From Roseateles depolymerans (GTDB lineage: Bacteria; Pseudomonadota; Gammaproteobacteria; Burkholderiales; Burkholderiaceae_C): a stretch of DNA of 64,000 nt. Where the stretch lies: positions 75,685 through 139,684 of the forward strand of contig QFOD01000013.1 of NCBI GenBank assembly GCA_003241055.1, written 5' to 3'. Below are positions 19,040 to 26,131 of the stretch, one piece after another. The stretch's first letter is position 1. Every line of letters begins with the position of its first letter. A program made the position numbers and the translations under genes. The notes under the pieces were generated by a model that was given only the letters and a program-made list of their open reading frames with translations, was not told the DNA's origin and made no database searches.

Positions 19040-20443
19040 ATGCAACGGCCTGCACTCACGCTGCTCGCCCTGAGCATCCTGTCCCTGCTGGGCGCCTGTG
19101 CCGGTCCGGCGCTGCCGTCCGGCCCGCAAAACCTGGCCCCCAGCCAGTTCGCCCAGGCCCCGGCCCTGCCTGAGGCTTCCGGCGCCGCGCAGATGACGCG
19201 CGCCTTCGTCGACAGCACGCAGCTCCAGCGCGTCGTCGACGAGGTGCTGGCCAACAACCGCGACCTGCGGGCCGCCGCCGCGCGGCTGCAGCAGGCGCAG
19301 TCGCTGGCCGAGTCGGCCGGCGCCCAGCGCCTGCCCAGCGTCGGCGTCGGCGCCAACGCCAGCCGCCAGCGCGCGCCCAATGACCTGGGCCAGTTCAACA
19401 ACTTCAACAGCTATGGCGTCAACGCCACCGCCAGCTGGGAGGTGGACCTGTGGGGCCGCGCCTCGGCCAATGCTCGCGCTGCCGGCTACGACGCCCAGAG
19501 CGCCGCGCTGGACCGCGACGCCGCCCAGCTCAGCCTGGCCGGCACCGCACTGAATCTGCAGACCCAGCTGATCGGCCTGGGCCACCGGCTCAGGCTGGCC
19601 AAGGAAACGCTGGACGTGCAGAACCAGCTGCTGCAGCTGGTGAAGGCGCGGGTCGACGCCGGCCGCGGCACCTCCGTGGACCTGGCCCGTGCCGAGGCGC
19701 TGGTGGCCACCACGGCCGCCAGCGTGCCGGCGCTGCGCAATGCCGCCTGCCTGACCCGTCTGCAGCTGGACGTGCTGCGCGGCCAGCCGCCGGCGGATTG
19801 CGACAAGGCGGATGCCGACCCGCTGCCGCCCATGCCGCAGCCGCGCGTGGTCAGCCTGGGCGCGCTGCCCGACCCGGCCGGCCTGCTGGCCCAGCGGCCC
19901 GATGTGCGCTCGGCCGAGGCCCGTGCCCAGGCCGCCGCCGCCCGCGCCCATGTGGCCTGGGCCGCGCGCTGGCCCAGCCTGGGCCTGACGGGCCAGATCG
20001 GCTGGAGTGCCAGCCGCGGCGGTGACCTGTTCAAGAGCGCCACCGAGATCCACAGCATCGCGGCCGCGCTGAACTGGAACTTCCTGGACTTCGGCGCCCG
20101 CCGTGCCGAGGCCGATGCTGCGCGCGCCGGCTTCGAGGCCGCGGTGGCCACGGCCGAGCAGGCCCAGCTCACCGCGCTGCAGGATGCCCAGGGCAGCCTC
20201 TCCACGCTGCGGGAGTCCGAGCAGCAGACGGTGGCCCAGGCCCTGGCGGCCCAGGCCACGACGCGGGCGCGCGACCTGGCGCTGAAGCGCTACGAGGCCG
20301 GCGTGACCGACTTCTACCAGCTGCTCAGCGCCGAGCAGGATCGCCTGACCGCACAGGACCAGCTGATCCAGCGCGAGACCGATCGTGCCGTCGCGCTGCT
20401 GTCGGTGCACAAGGCCTTCGCGGCCCGGCTCACCGCGCCCTGA
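19040..20443 (+). CDS. RND efflux outer-membrane channel lipoprotein (OprM/OprN family)
   Basis: TolC-like trimeric exit duct. The start at 19040 lies one base after the pump stop and gives 467 residues with a lipobox SLLGACAG. Two tandem outer-membrane-efflux repeats are visible, each with long helices (for example DLRAAAARLQQAQSLAESAGAQ) and strands (NATASWEVDLWGRASANARAA). It is the third gene of the MexEF-OprN-like operon and is followed by a strong terminator. No regulator gene sits in or next to the operon. Confidence 0.94.
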   Translation: MQRPALTLLALSILSLLGACAGPALPSGPQNLAPSQFAQAPALPEASGAAQMTRAFVDSTQLQRVVDEVLANNRDLRAAAARLQQAQSLAESAGAQRLPSVGVGANASRQRAPNDLGQFNNFNSYGVNATASWEVDLWGRASANARAAGYDAQSAALDRDAAQLSLAGTALNLQTQLIGLGHRLRLAKETLDVQNQLLQLVKARVDAGRGTSVDLARAEALVATTAASVPALRNAACLTRLQLDVLRGQPPADCDKADADPLPPMPQPRVVSLGALPDPAGLLAQRPDVRSAEARAQAAAARAHVAWAARWPSLGLTGQIGWSASRGGDLFKSATEIHSIAAALNWNFLDFGARRAEADAARAGFEAAVATAEQAQLTALQDAQGSLSTLRESEQQTVAQALAAQATTRARDLALKRYEAGVTDFYQLLSAEQDRLTAQDQLIQRETDRAVALLSVHKAFAARLTAP

Positions 20444-20507
20444 TCGTCCCGCCCCCCCGGCGCGCCCGGACGGCCTCGAGCAGCCGTCCGGCGCGCCGCA
20501 CACCTTC

Positions 20508-20531
20508 ACGGCCGCAGCAGCGGCCGTTTTT
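20508..20531 (+). terminator. Intrinsic terminator of the RND efflux operon
   Basis: Eight-base arms ACGGCCGC / GCGGCCGT (20508-20515, 20520-20527) with loop AGCA, followed by a run of Ts (including the end of the arm). A second perfect nine-base hairpin (20466-20474 / 20483-20491) lies just upstream and may assist. Confidence 0.9.
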
Positions 20532-20537
20532 CATGGT

Positions 20538-20572
20538 GCGGGGCGAATGGCGTCTCCCGCGGGGCGAGTGGC
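20538..20572 (+). promoter_or_regulatory. Paired direct repeat, candidate LytTR operator of the kinase-regulator operon
   Basis: GCGGGGCGAATGGC (20538-20551) and GCGGGGCGAGTGGC (20559-20572) match at 13 of 14 positions and start exactly 21 bases apart, two helical turns. This is the geometry known for LytTR-domain regulators such as AgrA. It lies 46 bases before the kinase start, and an inverted version of the pair recurs in front of the acyltransferase at 22399-22433. Assignment to the neighbouring LytTR protein is an inference. Confidence 0.6.
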
Positions 20573-20618
20573 ACGCGGCAGGGCCGGGGCGGGCGCCCGG
20601 GCACGGTAGGCTCGCGCC

Positions 20619-21680
20619 ATGCTGCTGATCGCGCCCCGCTGGCGCCTGCCCTATCTCGCGCTGCTCACCGTCGTCGGCCTGCTGCTGAGCGCCTCGGCCC
20701 TGGAGGCCTACCGGCTGTCGGGCGGCACGCGGCCGTGGGAGCCCTTTCTCTGGGAGTTCAGCTCCATAGGCACGATAGGCCTGCTGCTGCTCGCGCTGCA
20801 CCGCCTGGTGGGCCAGCTGCGCGGCCAGCCCTGGCCGCGGCAGCTGGCGGCGCACGCCCTGGCCCTGCCGGCCTTCAGCCTGGCCCACATTGCCGGCATG
20901 TTCGGGCTGCGCCTGCTGGTCTATCACCTGGTGGGCGTGGACTACCGGCCCGACCCCCTGCCCACGCTGCTGGTCTTCGAGGGCGGCAAGGACGCGGTCA
21001 GCTACTTGAGCTTCTGCCTGATCTCGCGCGGCGTCTGGGCCGCGCAGGCGGCCACGCTGCGGGAGCAGGAGTTGCAGCGTCTGCAGCGCGAGCTGGCCGA
21101 GGCGCAGCTCGCGCGGCTGGCCGACCAGCTGCAGCCGCATTTCCTCTTCAACACGCTGAACCTGATCGCCTCGGTGATGCACGAGGATGTGGACCGTGCC
21201 GACCAGCTGCTGTGCCAGCTCTCCGACCTGCTGCGCCAGACCCTGGCCGCCCAGCAGCGCGTGGAGCACACGCTGGGCGAGGAGCTGGCGCTGGTGGCGC
21301 CCTTTCTGGCGCTGATGCAGGCCCGTTTCGGCCCGCAGCGGCTGGTGGTGGCCCTCGAGGCCGACGCCGCCGCGCGCGCGGTGCGTCTGCCCGCGCTGCT
21401 GCTGCTCACGCCGGTGGAAAACGCGGTCAAGCACCATGTGGCGCGGCACCGCGGCCGGGTCACGGTGTCGGTGCTGGCACGCCGGGTGGACGGGCGCCTG
21501 CAGCTGGACATCGTCAACCAGGGCGACGCCCCGGTGCCCGAGCACCCGGCCGACCCCGACGGCGGCCTGGGCCTGCGCAACCTGCGCGAGCGGCTGGCTG
21601 CGCGCTATGGCGAGGCCGCCCGCGCAGCGCTGGTGAGCGAGGGTCAGGGCATGCGGCTGACGCTGGAGCTGCCGGCATGA
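20619..21680 (+). CDS. LytS/AlgZ-type sensor histidine kinase
   Basis: Membrane-bound sensor kinase of the His_kinase (LytS/YehU/AlgZ) class. The 353 residues have about four N-terminal transmembrane segments (about 12-130), a short coiled coil (about 145-170), the phospho-acceptor motif LQPHFLFNTLN (His near 174) and a HATPase_c domain with PVENAVKHH (N-box) and DGGLGLRNLRERL (G-box). No periplasmic sensor domain is evident, so the signal is probably sensed in the membrane. The stop overlaps the start of the LytTR regulator (ATGA), which marks them as cognate partners. Confidence 0.93.
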   Translation: MLLIAPRWRLPYLALLTVVGLLLSASALEAYRLSGGTRPWEPFLWEFSSIGTIGLLLLALHRLVGQLRGQPWPRQLAAHALALPAFSLAHIAGMFGLRLLVYHLVGVDYRPDPLPTLLVFEGGKDAVSYLSFCLISRGVWAAQAATLREQELQRLQRELAEAQLARLADQLQPHFLFNTLNLIASVMHEDVDRADQLLCQLSDLLRQTLAAQQRVEHTLGEELALVAPFLALMQARFGPQRLVVALEADAAARAVRLPALLLLTPVENAVKHHVARHRGRVTVSVLARRVDGRLQLDIVNQGDAPVPEHPADPDGGLGLRNLRERLAARYGEAARAALVSEGQGMRLTLELPA

Positions 21681-22414
21681 GCAGCGCGCTCAGCGTGCTG
21701 GTGGTGGACGACGAGCCCGCCGCCCGGGCGCGGCTGCGGCGGCTGCTGAGCGCCATGCCCGATGTTGCCCCGCCGCTGGAGGCGCCCGACGCGCCGGCGG
21801 CGCTGGCGCTGGTGCAGAGCCTGCCCCAGCCGCCCGACCTGGCCCTGCTGGACATCGAGATGCCGGGCGGTAGCGGCGTGCAGCTGGCGGCGGGCCTGCG
21901 CGAGCTGGGCGTGCGCTGCATCGTGTTCTCCACCGCCCATGCCGAGCATGCGCTGCAGGCCTTCGAACTGGCGGCGCTGGACTACCTGCTCAAGCCCTAC
22001 ACGGCCGAGCGCCTGCAGGCCGCGCTGGCGCGGGTGCGCGAGCAGCTGGCGCGGCCGGCGCCGGGGCCCCGCCTGGGGCTGCAGCCGGGCGAGTGGTGGG
22101 TGGAGGCGGCGTCCGGCGGGCGGCAGCGCATCGTGCTGGAGCAGCTGCAGTGGATCGCCGCGGCCGACAACTACGTGGCGCTGCACCTGCCGCCGCGCAG
22201 CTTCCTGGAGCGCGCCACGCTGGCCGAGGTGCTGGCGCGGCCGGCCTGGGCCGGGCTCTTCGTGCGGGTGCATCGCTGCCATGCGGTCAACCCGGCCCAT
22301 GTGCTGCGGGTGGAGCGCCTGGGCGGCGGCGAGGCCGTGCTGACGCTGCGCTGTGGCCAGAGTCTGCGGGTGTCGCGCGGCTACCGCGACGCGCTGGCGC
22401 CACTCGCCCCGTAA
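21677..22414 (+). CDS. LytTR-family response regulator
   Basis: The 245 residues combine a receiver domain (about 5-120; acidic pair in VLVVDDEPA, phospho-acceptor Asp in LALLDIEMPGGSG, Lys in LLKPY) and a C-terminal LytTR DNA-binding domain (about 140-243) with IVLEQLQWIAAADNYVALH and VRVHRCHAVNPAHV. It overlaps the kinase gene by four bases. LytTR proteins bind pairs of roughly 9-base direct repeats about 21 bases apart. Such pairs occur both upstream of this operon and across the end of this gene, in front of the acyltransferase, which suggests autoregulation and control of the acyltransferase. Confidence 0.93.
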   Translation: MSSALSVLVVDDEPAARARLRRLLSAMPDVAPPLEAPDAPAALALVQSLPQPPDLALLDIEMPGGSGVQLAAGLRELGVRCIVFSTAHAEHALQAFELAALDYLLKPYTAERLQAALARVREQLARPAPGPRLGLQPGEWWVEAASGGRQRIVLEQLQWIAAADNYVALHLPPRSFLERATLAEVLARPAWAGLFVRVHRCHAVNPAHVLRVERLGGGEAVLTLRCGQSLRVSRGYRDALAPLAP

Positions 22415-22433
22415 ACCCGCTCGTTCGCCCCGG
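22399..22433 (-). promoter_or_regulatory. Paired repeat in inverted orientation, candidate LytTR operator of the acyltransferase
   Basis: On the minus strand this repeats the kinase-upstream motif. GCCACTCGCCCCGT (22399-22412) matches the complement of the 20559 copy at 13 of 14 positions, and CTCGTTCGCCCCGG (22420-22433) matches the complement of the other copy at 10 of 14. The spacing is again 21 bases. It begins inside the regulator gene and ends 40 bases before the acyltransferase start. Confidence 0.5.
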
Positions 22434-22473
22434 CGGCGTGGTGCGGCCGCGCCCGCGCCGCGAAGCTGGCGCC

Positions 22474-23790
22474 ATGAACACCACCGCCCGCCTGCCCTTT
22501 CTCGACGGCCTGCGCACCGCCGCGTTCGCGCTGCTGATCCCCTATCACGTCGGCATGTACTACGTGAGCTGGGACTGGCATGTGAAGAGTGCGGCGCCGC
22601 ACCCTGGCCTCGAGCCCTTCATGCTGCTGACCGCGCCCTGGCGGCTGGGCCTGCTCTTCCTGGTGGCGGGCGTCGCCTGCCAGGGCCTGAGCGCCCGGCG
22701 CGGGCTGCTGGCGACCTGGCGGGACCGCACGCTGCGCCTGCTGCTGCCGCTACTGTTCGGCATGGCGGTCATCGTTCCGCCGCAGGCCTTCTTCGAGGTG
22801 CTGACCAAGGCGCCGCAGCTGCTGCCCGGCGACGGCGGCTACCTGGACTTCTGGTGGGCCTATCTGCACGGGGGCAGGTATTGCCGCGGCCAGGACTGCA
22901 TGGATGTGCCGACCTGGAACCACCTGTGGTTCCTCGCCTACCTGTGGCCCTACACGCTGCTGGGCGCGCTGCTGGCCGCAGCCTGGCGCTGGCCGCTGCG
23001 CGCGCTGAACCTGCCCGGCTGGGCCTGGCTGCTGCTGCCCATCGTGCCGCTGGCGCTGGCGCGGCTGCTCGTGTTCCCCAGCCACCCCAGCACGCACAAC
23101 TTCTTCCACGACCTCTATAACCATGTGCAGTACGGCGCCCTGTTCGCGCTGGGTTGGGCCAGCCGCACGCCGCTGGCGGTGGGGATGTGGCCGGCGCTGC
23201 AGCGCGCCCGCTGGCCGCTGCTGGGCGCGGCGCTGGCGAGCTGGGCGCTGCTGGTGGCCTACTTCAGCCACTACGCCAACCAGGCGCCGCCGCCGGCGGT
23301 GCTGCAGGCCCAGCGCGGGCTGTGGGCCGCATTCAGCTGGTGGGCCATCGCGGCCGCCTGCGGCTGGGCGCAGCAGCTGTTCCGCACCGAGTCGCCGCGC
23401 CTGCGGGCGGCCAGCGCCGCGGTGTTCTGCTTCTACATCCTGCACCAGAGCGTCATCGTGGTGCTGACCCAGGTGCTGAAGCCGCTGGGCCTGCCCTGGG
23501 GCCTGGAGGCGCTGCTGCTGGTGGCCGCCACCTTCGCGGTGTGTGCGCTGGCCTACGCGCTGCTGCGCCGCGTGTCGGGCCTGGCGCTGCTGACCGGCAT
23601 TCAGCGCACGCCGCGCAGCGGCGTGCCGTCGGCGGCGCGCACGATGGGGCAGTTCACGACGATGGCGGTCACGTCCAGTCGCAGCTCGCCCGCGGCCTCG
23701 GCGGCCAGCAGCGCCTCTTCCGAGCGCAGCTCACGCGGCGAGGCGCCGCTGACCCAGCGCACCAGCACCAGCCGCCACAGCGGGCTGTAG
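22474..23790 (+). CDS. Acyltransferase-3 family membrane protein (OpgC-like)
   Basis: Multispanning membrane acyltransferase that would transfer acyl or succinyl groups to a periplasmic glycan. The 438 residues start MNTTARLPFLDGLRTAAF and include the catalytic-type His in LLIPYHVGMYYVSWDW, with about ten hydrophobic segments to residue 370. The beginning resembles OpgC-type enzymes. The last 60 or so residues, rich in Ser, Thr and Arg and non-hydrophobic, overlap the convergent lipoprotein gene by 190 bases and look non-native, so the original stop may have been lost. It follows the LytTR regulator by 59 bases and carries its own candidate operator. Confidence 0.85.
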   Translation: MNTTARLPFLDGLRTAAFALLIPYHVGMYYVSWDWHVKSAAPHPGLEPFMLLTAPWRLGLLFLVAGVACQGLSARRGLLATWRDRTLRLLLPLLFGMAVIVPPQAFFEVLTKAPQLLPGDGGYLDFWWAYLHGGRYCRGQDCMDVPTWNHLWFLAYLWPYTLLGALLAAAWRWPLRALNLPGWAWLLLPIVPLALARLLVFPSHPSTHNFFHDLYNHVQYGALFALGWASRTPLAVGMWPALQRARWPLLGAALASWALLVAYFSHYANQAPPPAVLQAQRGLWAAFSWWAIAAACGWAQQLFRTESPRLRAASAAVFCFYILHQSVIVVLTQVLKPLGLPWGLEALLLVAATFAVCALAYALLRRVSGLALLTGIQRTPRSGVPSAARTMGQFTTMAVTSSRSSPAASAASSASSERSSRGEAPLTQRTSTSRHSGL

Positions 23791-24113
23791 TTGGGGTCGG
23801 GTCGTGCCGCGCCCAGCGGCGCCGGGCCGGACGCGAAGATGCTGATCTGCTCGCCCTGCGGGAACTTGTAGACCCGCTCCGTCAGCGAGGCCCGGCCCTG
23901 GCCCAGCGCATCGGCCAGCCGCGGCACATGGTTGACGCCGCCGTCCGTGGCCATCGCGGCGTCGGAGATGTCGGTGGTCACGTAGTCCACGCGGCGGCCG
24001 TCCACCCAGGCCTGCTGGCGCGGCAGCACGAGCTCGGGGCCGGAGGCGCAGCCTCCCAGGAGCGCCAGCAGGGCCAGGAGGAACAGGACGGCGGGGCGGG
24101 GGCGATGCAGCAT
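23601..24113 (-). CDS. Lipoprotein of unknown function
   Basis: A 170-residue protein with a lipoprotein signal peptide and lipobox LLGGCAS (Cys near 22). The mature part contains VDYVTTDISDAAMATDGGVNH, a segment with ASPRELRSEEALLA, and the C-terminal LDVTAIVVNCPIVRAADGT. I do not recognise the family. It runs convergent to the acyltransferase and overlaps its last 190 bases; codon use and the clear signal peptide make this strand credible throughout. It seems to be a single-gene unit, divergent from the DUF2589 cluster. Confidence 0.75.
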   Translation of the reverse strand: MLHRPRPAVLFLLALLALLGGCASGPELVLPRQQAWVDGRRVDYVTTDISDAAMATDGGVNHVPRLADALGQGRASLTERVYKFPQGEQISIFASGPAPLGAARPDPNYSPLWRLVLVRWVSGASPRELRSEEALLAAEAAGELRLDVTAIVVNCPIVRAADGTPLRGVR

Positions 24114-24257
24114 GGGGTCAAGTCGGGTGACGCCTCGCGCACCTTACAGCGCCACCGCCCGCGTGCCTACCGATCCGGGGGCCAGGCTTTGCCTCGTTGG
24201 CGCTGGCCCTGTCCTCAGCCGGACGGATGCTTTGCCGGCCTCACCCTAGGACGGCAG

Positions 24258-24285
24258 TTGACCCTCCGGATGGGCTCGCTAATCT
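24258..24285 (+). promoter_or_regulatory. Candidate sigma-70 promoter of the DUF2589 cluster
   Basis: TTGACC (24258-24263), a 16-base spacer, then TAATCT (24280-24285), 31 bases before the first DUF2589 start. The -35 is strong and the -10 weak. Confidence 0.4.
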
Positions 24286-24316
24286 GGCACGCTGCCCCGA
24301 GCCCTGAGAGACGCCG

Positions 24317-25048
24317 ATGCCTGGTGAATCCGACAACGCAGCCGACCCGGCCTCCGTCCGGCCGGGTACGCCGTTCAGACCCGGCCCCGCCGAGGAGGCG
24401 GTCATCTCGCTGTCGCAGGCGTTGCTGGCGCCGCTCGATGCGCTGGCCAAGGCGCAGGTGCATGCGGCCCGCTCCTTCCTGAATTTCGTGCTGCAGATCG
24501 GCTACCCGCACCGCTCGCCGGATGCGCCGGCCGATGGCGACGACAGCATGTACAGCCAGAAGTTCCAGCTCGAGCAGACCTCGACCGACGCGCAGGGCCG
24601 CCCCGAGACCCGCACGCTGACGCTGAGCCTGCCCACGCTGGCCCTGGTGCCACTGCAGCCTTTGGGCATCGAGGCGGCGCGCTACGAGGTGGAGCTGGTG
24701 ATCCGCGAGCTGCAGCACCACCAGCAGATCCAGAGCAGCGAGGCCGAGGCGCTGGCGCGCGAGCAGATGCGCGCAGGGGCGTCCGCCCCCGAGGAGCTGG
24801 GTGCGATGCCCCGGCCCTGGTATCTCGTGTCCGAGCCCATCAGCGTGCGTGGCACGCTCTCCGACCCCGGCGGCAGCGCGCAGCGCGAGAAGGCCGCCAG
24901 CATCAAGGTGGAGGTGCAGCTCAAGAGCGCGCCCACGCCGGCCGGCCTGGCCAAGCTGCTCAGCACGATGACCCAGGTGTCCAGCCTGACGGAGACGCTG
25001 CATCCCACGCCCGGGGCTGCGCCCGGCGAGCCTTCTTCTTCCTCCTGA
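24317..25048 (+). CDS. DUF2589-domain protein 1
   Basis: A 243-residue soluble protein without signal peptide. The amphipathic segment ISLSQALLAPLDALAKAQVH (about 30-49) is followed by a beta-rich core with TLSLPTLALVPLQPLGIEAA. The tail, IKVEVQLKSAPTPAGLAKLL, matches the end of the neighbouring paralogue. This order (start helix, LxLPxLxLVPxxxL strand, terminal APxPxGLAKLL) is what I recall of DUF2589; no molecular function is known to me. First gene of a cluster of four; its stop lies 23 bases before the second DUF2589 gene. Confidence 0.8.
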   Translation: MPGESDNAADPASVRPGTPFRPGPAEEAVISLSQALLAPLDALAKAQVHAARSFLNFVLQIGYPHRSPDAPADGDDSMYSQKFQLEQTSTDAQGRPETRTLTLSLPTLALVPLQPLGIEAARYEVELVIRELQHHQQIQSSEAEALAREQMRAGASAPEELGAMPRPWYLVSEPISVRGTLSDPGGSAQREKAASIKVEVQLKSAPTPAGLAKLLSTMTQVSSLTETLHPTPGAAPGEPSSSS

Positions 25049-25071
25049 CCCGCCACTGAAAGGACCACTGC

Positions 25072-25692
25072 ATGGCCACCGCTCCCCCCAGCGCCGCGAC
25101 GGCGCCCGACCCGGCCCCGCTGCCGGCCGCCGACTTCCAGGCCCTGCCGCTGGACTTCCTGATCGCCGCGCCGCTGGTGGCGGTGGTGAACGCCCAGAAG
25201 CAGGCGGCGCTCAGCACCAAGGCCTACATCGAGAGCTTTCTCGACAAGGTTCCCAGCACGACCGCCGACGCGCCGGTGCGCTTCAAGCCGCAGACCGCCA
25301 ACTTCAATCTCGACTTCCAGGAAACCAACGCCAACGGCGTGAGCATCCAGAAGTCGGTGCACCTGGACGTGCCCCTGCTGTCCATCGTGCCCGTGCCGCA
25401 TCTGCGCATCGACTCGCTGACCACGCACTTCAAGTACGAGGTCTCGCAGGTGGTGGGTACCAAGCGCGACTCCAGCAAGCAGGGCGAGCTCAGCGCCGGC
25501 GTGAAGTACCTGCCGTTCTTCGAGGCCTCACTGAAGGGCAGTCTGTCGTCCACCGCGTCCGAGCAGTCCACCACCAACCGCAGCGGCATGCTGGAGATCA
25601 CCGTCCATGCCAGCGAGGCACCCATGCCCGAGGGTCTGGCGCGGCTGCTGAGTCTGCTGGCCAAGGTGGCCGAGCCCACCGTGGTCTCGTGA
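25072..25692 (+). CDS. DUF2589-domain protein 2
   Basis: A 206-residue paralogue of the preceding protein and a closer match to the family. The start helix is LDFLIAAPLVAVVNAQKQAA, the core contains VPLLSIVPVPHLRIDSLTTH, and the end has HASEAPMPEGLARLLSLLAK. A Pro/Ala-rich N-terminal 20 residues precede the domain. Two divergent copies side by side suggest a hetero-oligomer. A ribosome site AAAGGA precedes the ATG at suitable distance. Confidence 0.85.
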   Translation: MATAPPSAATAPDPAPLPAADFQALPLDFLIAAPLVAVVNAQKQAALSTKAYIESFLDKVPSTTADAPVRFKPQTANFNLDFQETNANGVSIQKSVHLDVPLLSIVPVPHLRIDSLTTHFKYEVSQVVGTKRDSSKQGELSAGVKYLPFFEASLKGSLSSTASEQSTTNRSGMLEITVHASEAPMPEGLARLLSLLAKVAEPTVVS

Positions 25693-25711
25693 CGCTGAGC
25701 CGGAGCACCGC

Positions 25712-26131
25712 ATGCCCGGGCCGGCCGGCGAGTTCACGCTGCAGGAGCTGCGGCGCTGGCTGGCGCTGGAGATCACCCGCGCAGACGCCAGCCTGGGCCA
25801 CAGCCAGCGCGCGGCCCGCATCGCAATGGCGAGCGGTGCGGGCGCCGGGCGGGTTCACGAGCTGACGGCGCCGCCGTGGCTGGAGCTGGACAGCCTGCAG
25901 CTGCAGCTCGCGCTGGCGCCGGTCCGCGTGGCCTGGCCGCTGCGCCTGTGGCAGCGGTTCAGGCACTGGACCGGCGCACCACCGCCGCAGCGGCCGGCGC
26001 GCTTTCGCTTTGCGGCGCGGGGCGAAGCGGGTGTACAGCTGGCCTGTCGTGTGCAACGCGACGCGCGTGGCCGCTGGCGCGCGCAGCTGAATGAAGGGCC
26101 GGAGGGCGGCGATGCTGCAGCGCCTGGCTGA
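25712..26131 (+). CDS. Small protein of the DUF2589 cluster, function unknown
   Basis: 139 residues, Arg-rich, without signal peptide or membrane segment. The order of features (N-terminal helix FTLQELRRWLALEITRADAS, then strands in LELDSLQLQLALAPVRVAWP, then a charged C-terminus) loosely echoes the two DUF2589 neighbours, so it may be a shortened, divergent third member. That is only a pattern impression. It starts 20 bases after the second DUF2589 gene and overlaps the following gene by 20 bases, which supports a shared transcript. Confidence 0.65.
   Translation: MPGPAGEFTLQELRRWLALEITRADASLGHSQRAARIAMASGAGAGRVHELTAPPWLELDSLQLQLALAPVRVAWPLRLWQRFRHWTGAPPPQRPARFRFAARGEAGVQLACRVQRDARGRWRAQLNEGPEGGDAAAPG

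Noticed and set aside
15760..19407. A minus-strand open frame of 1215 codons opposite the MexF-like pump
   Set aside because: It is His/Gln/Arg/Asp-rich low-complexity sequence caused by GC-skewed codons of the real plus-strand gene; the plus frame has all RND motifs.
24317..25692. DUF2589 genes as phage tail or gas-vesicle proteins
   Set aside because: No tail, baseplate or gas-vesicle gene adjoins them, and the sequences do not show those families' features.
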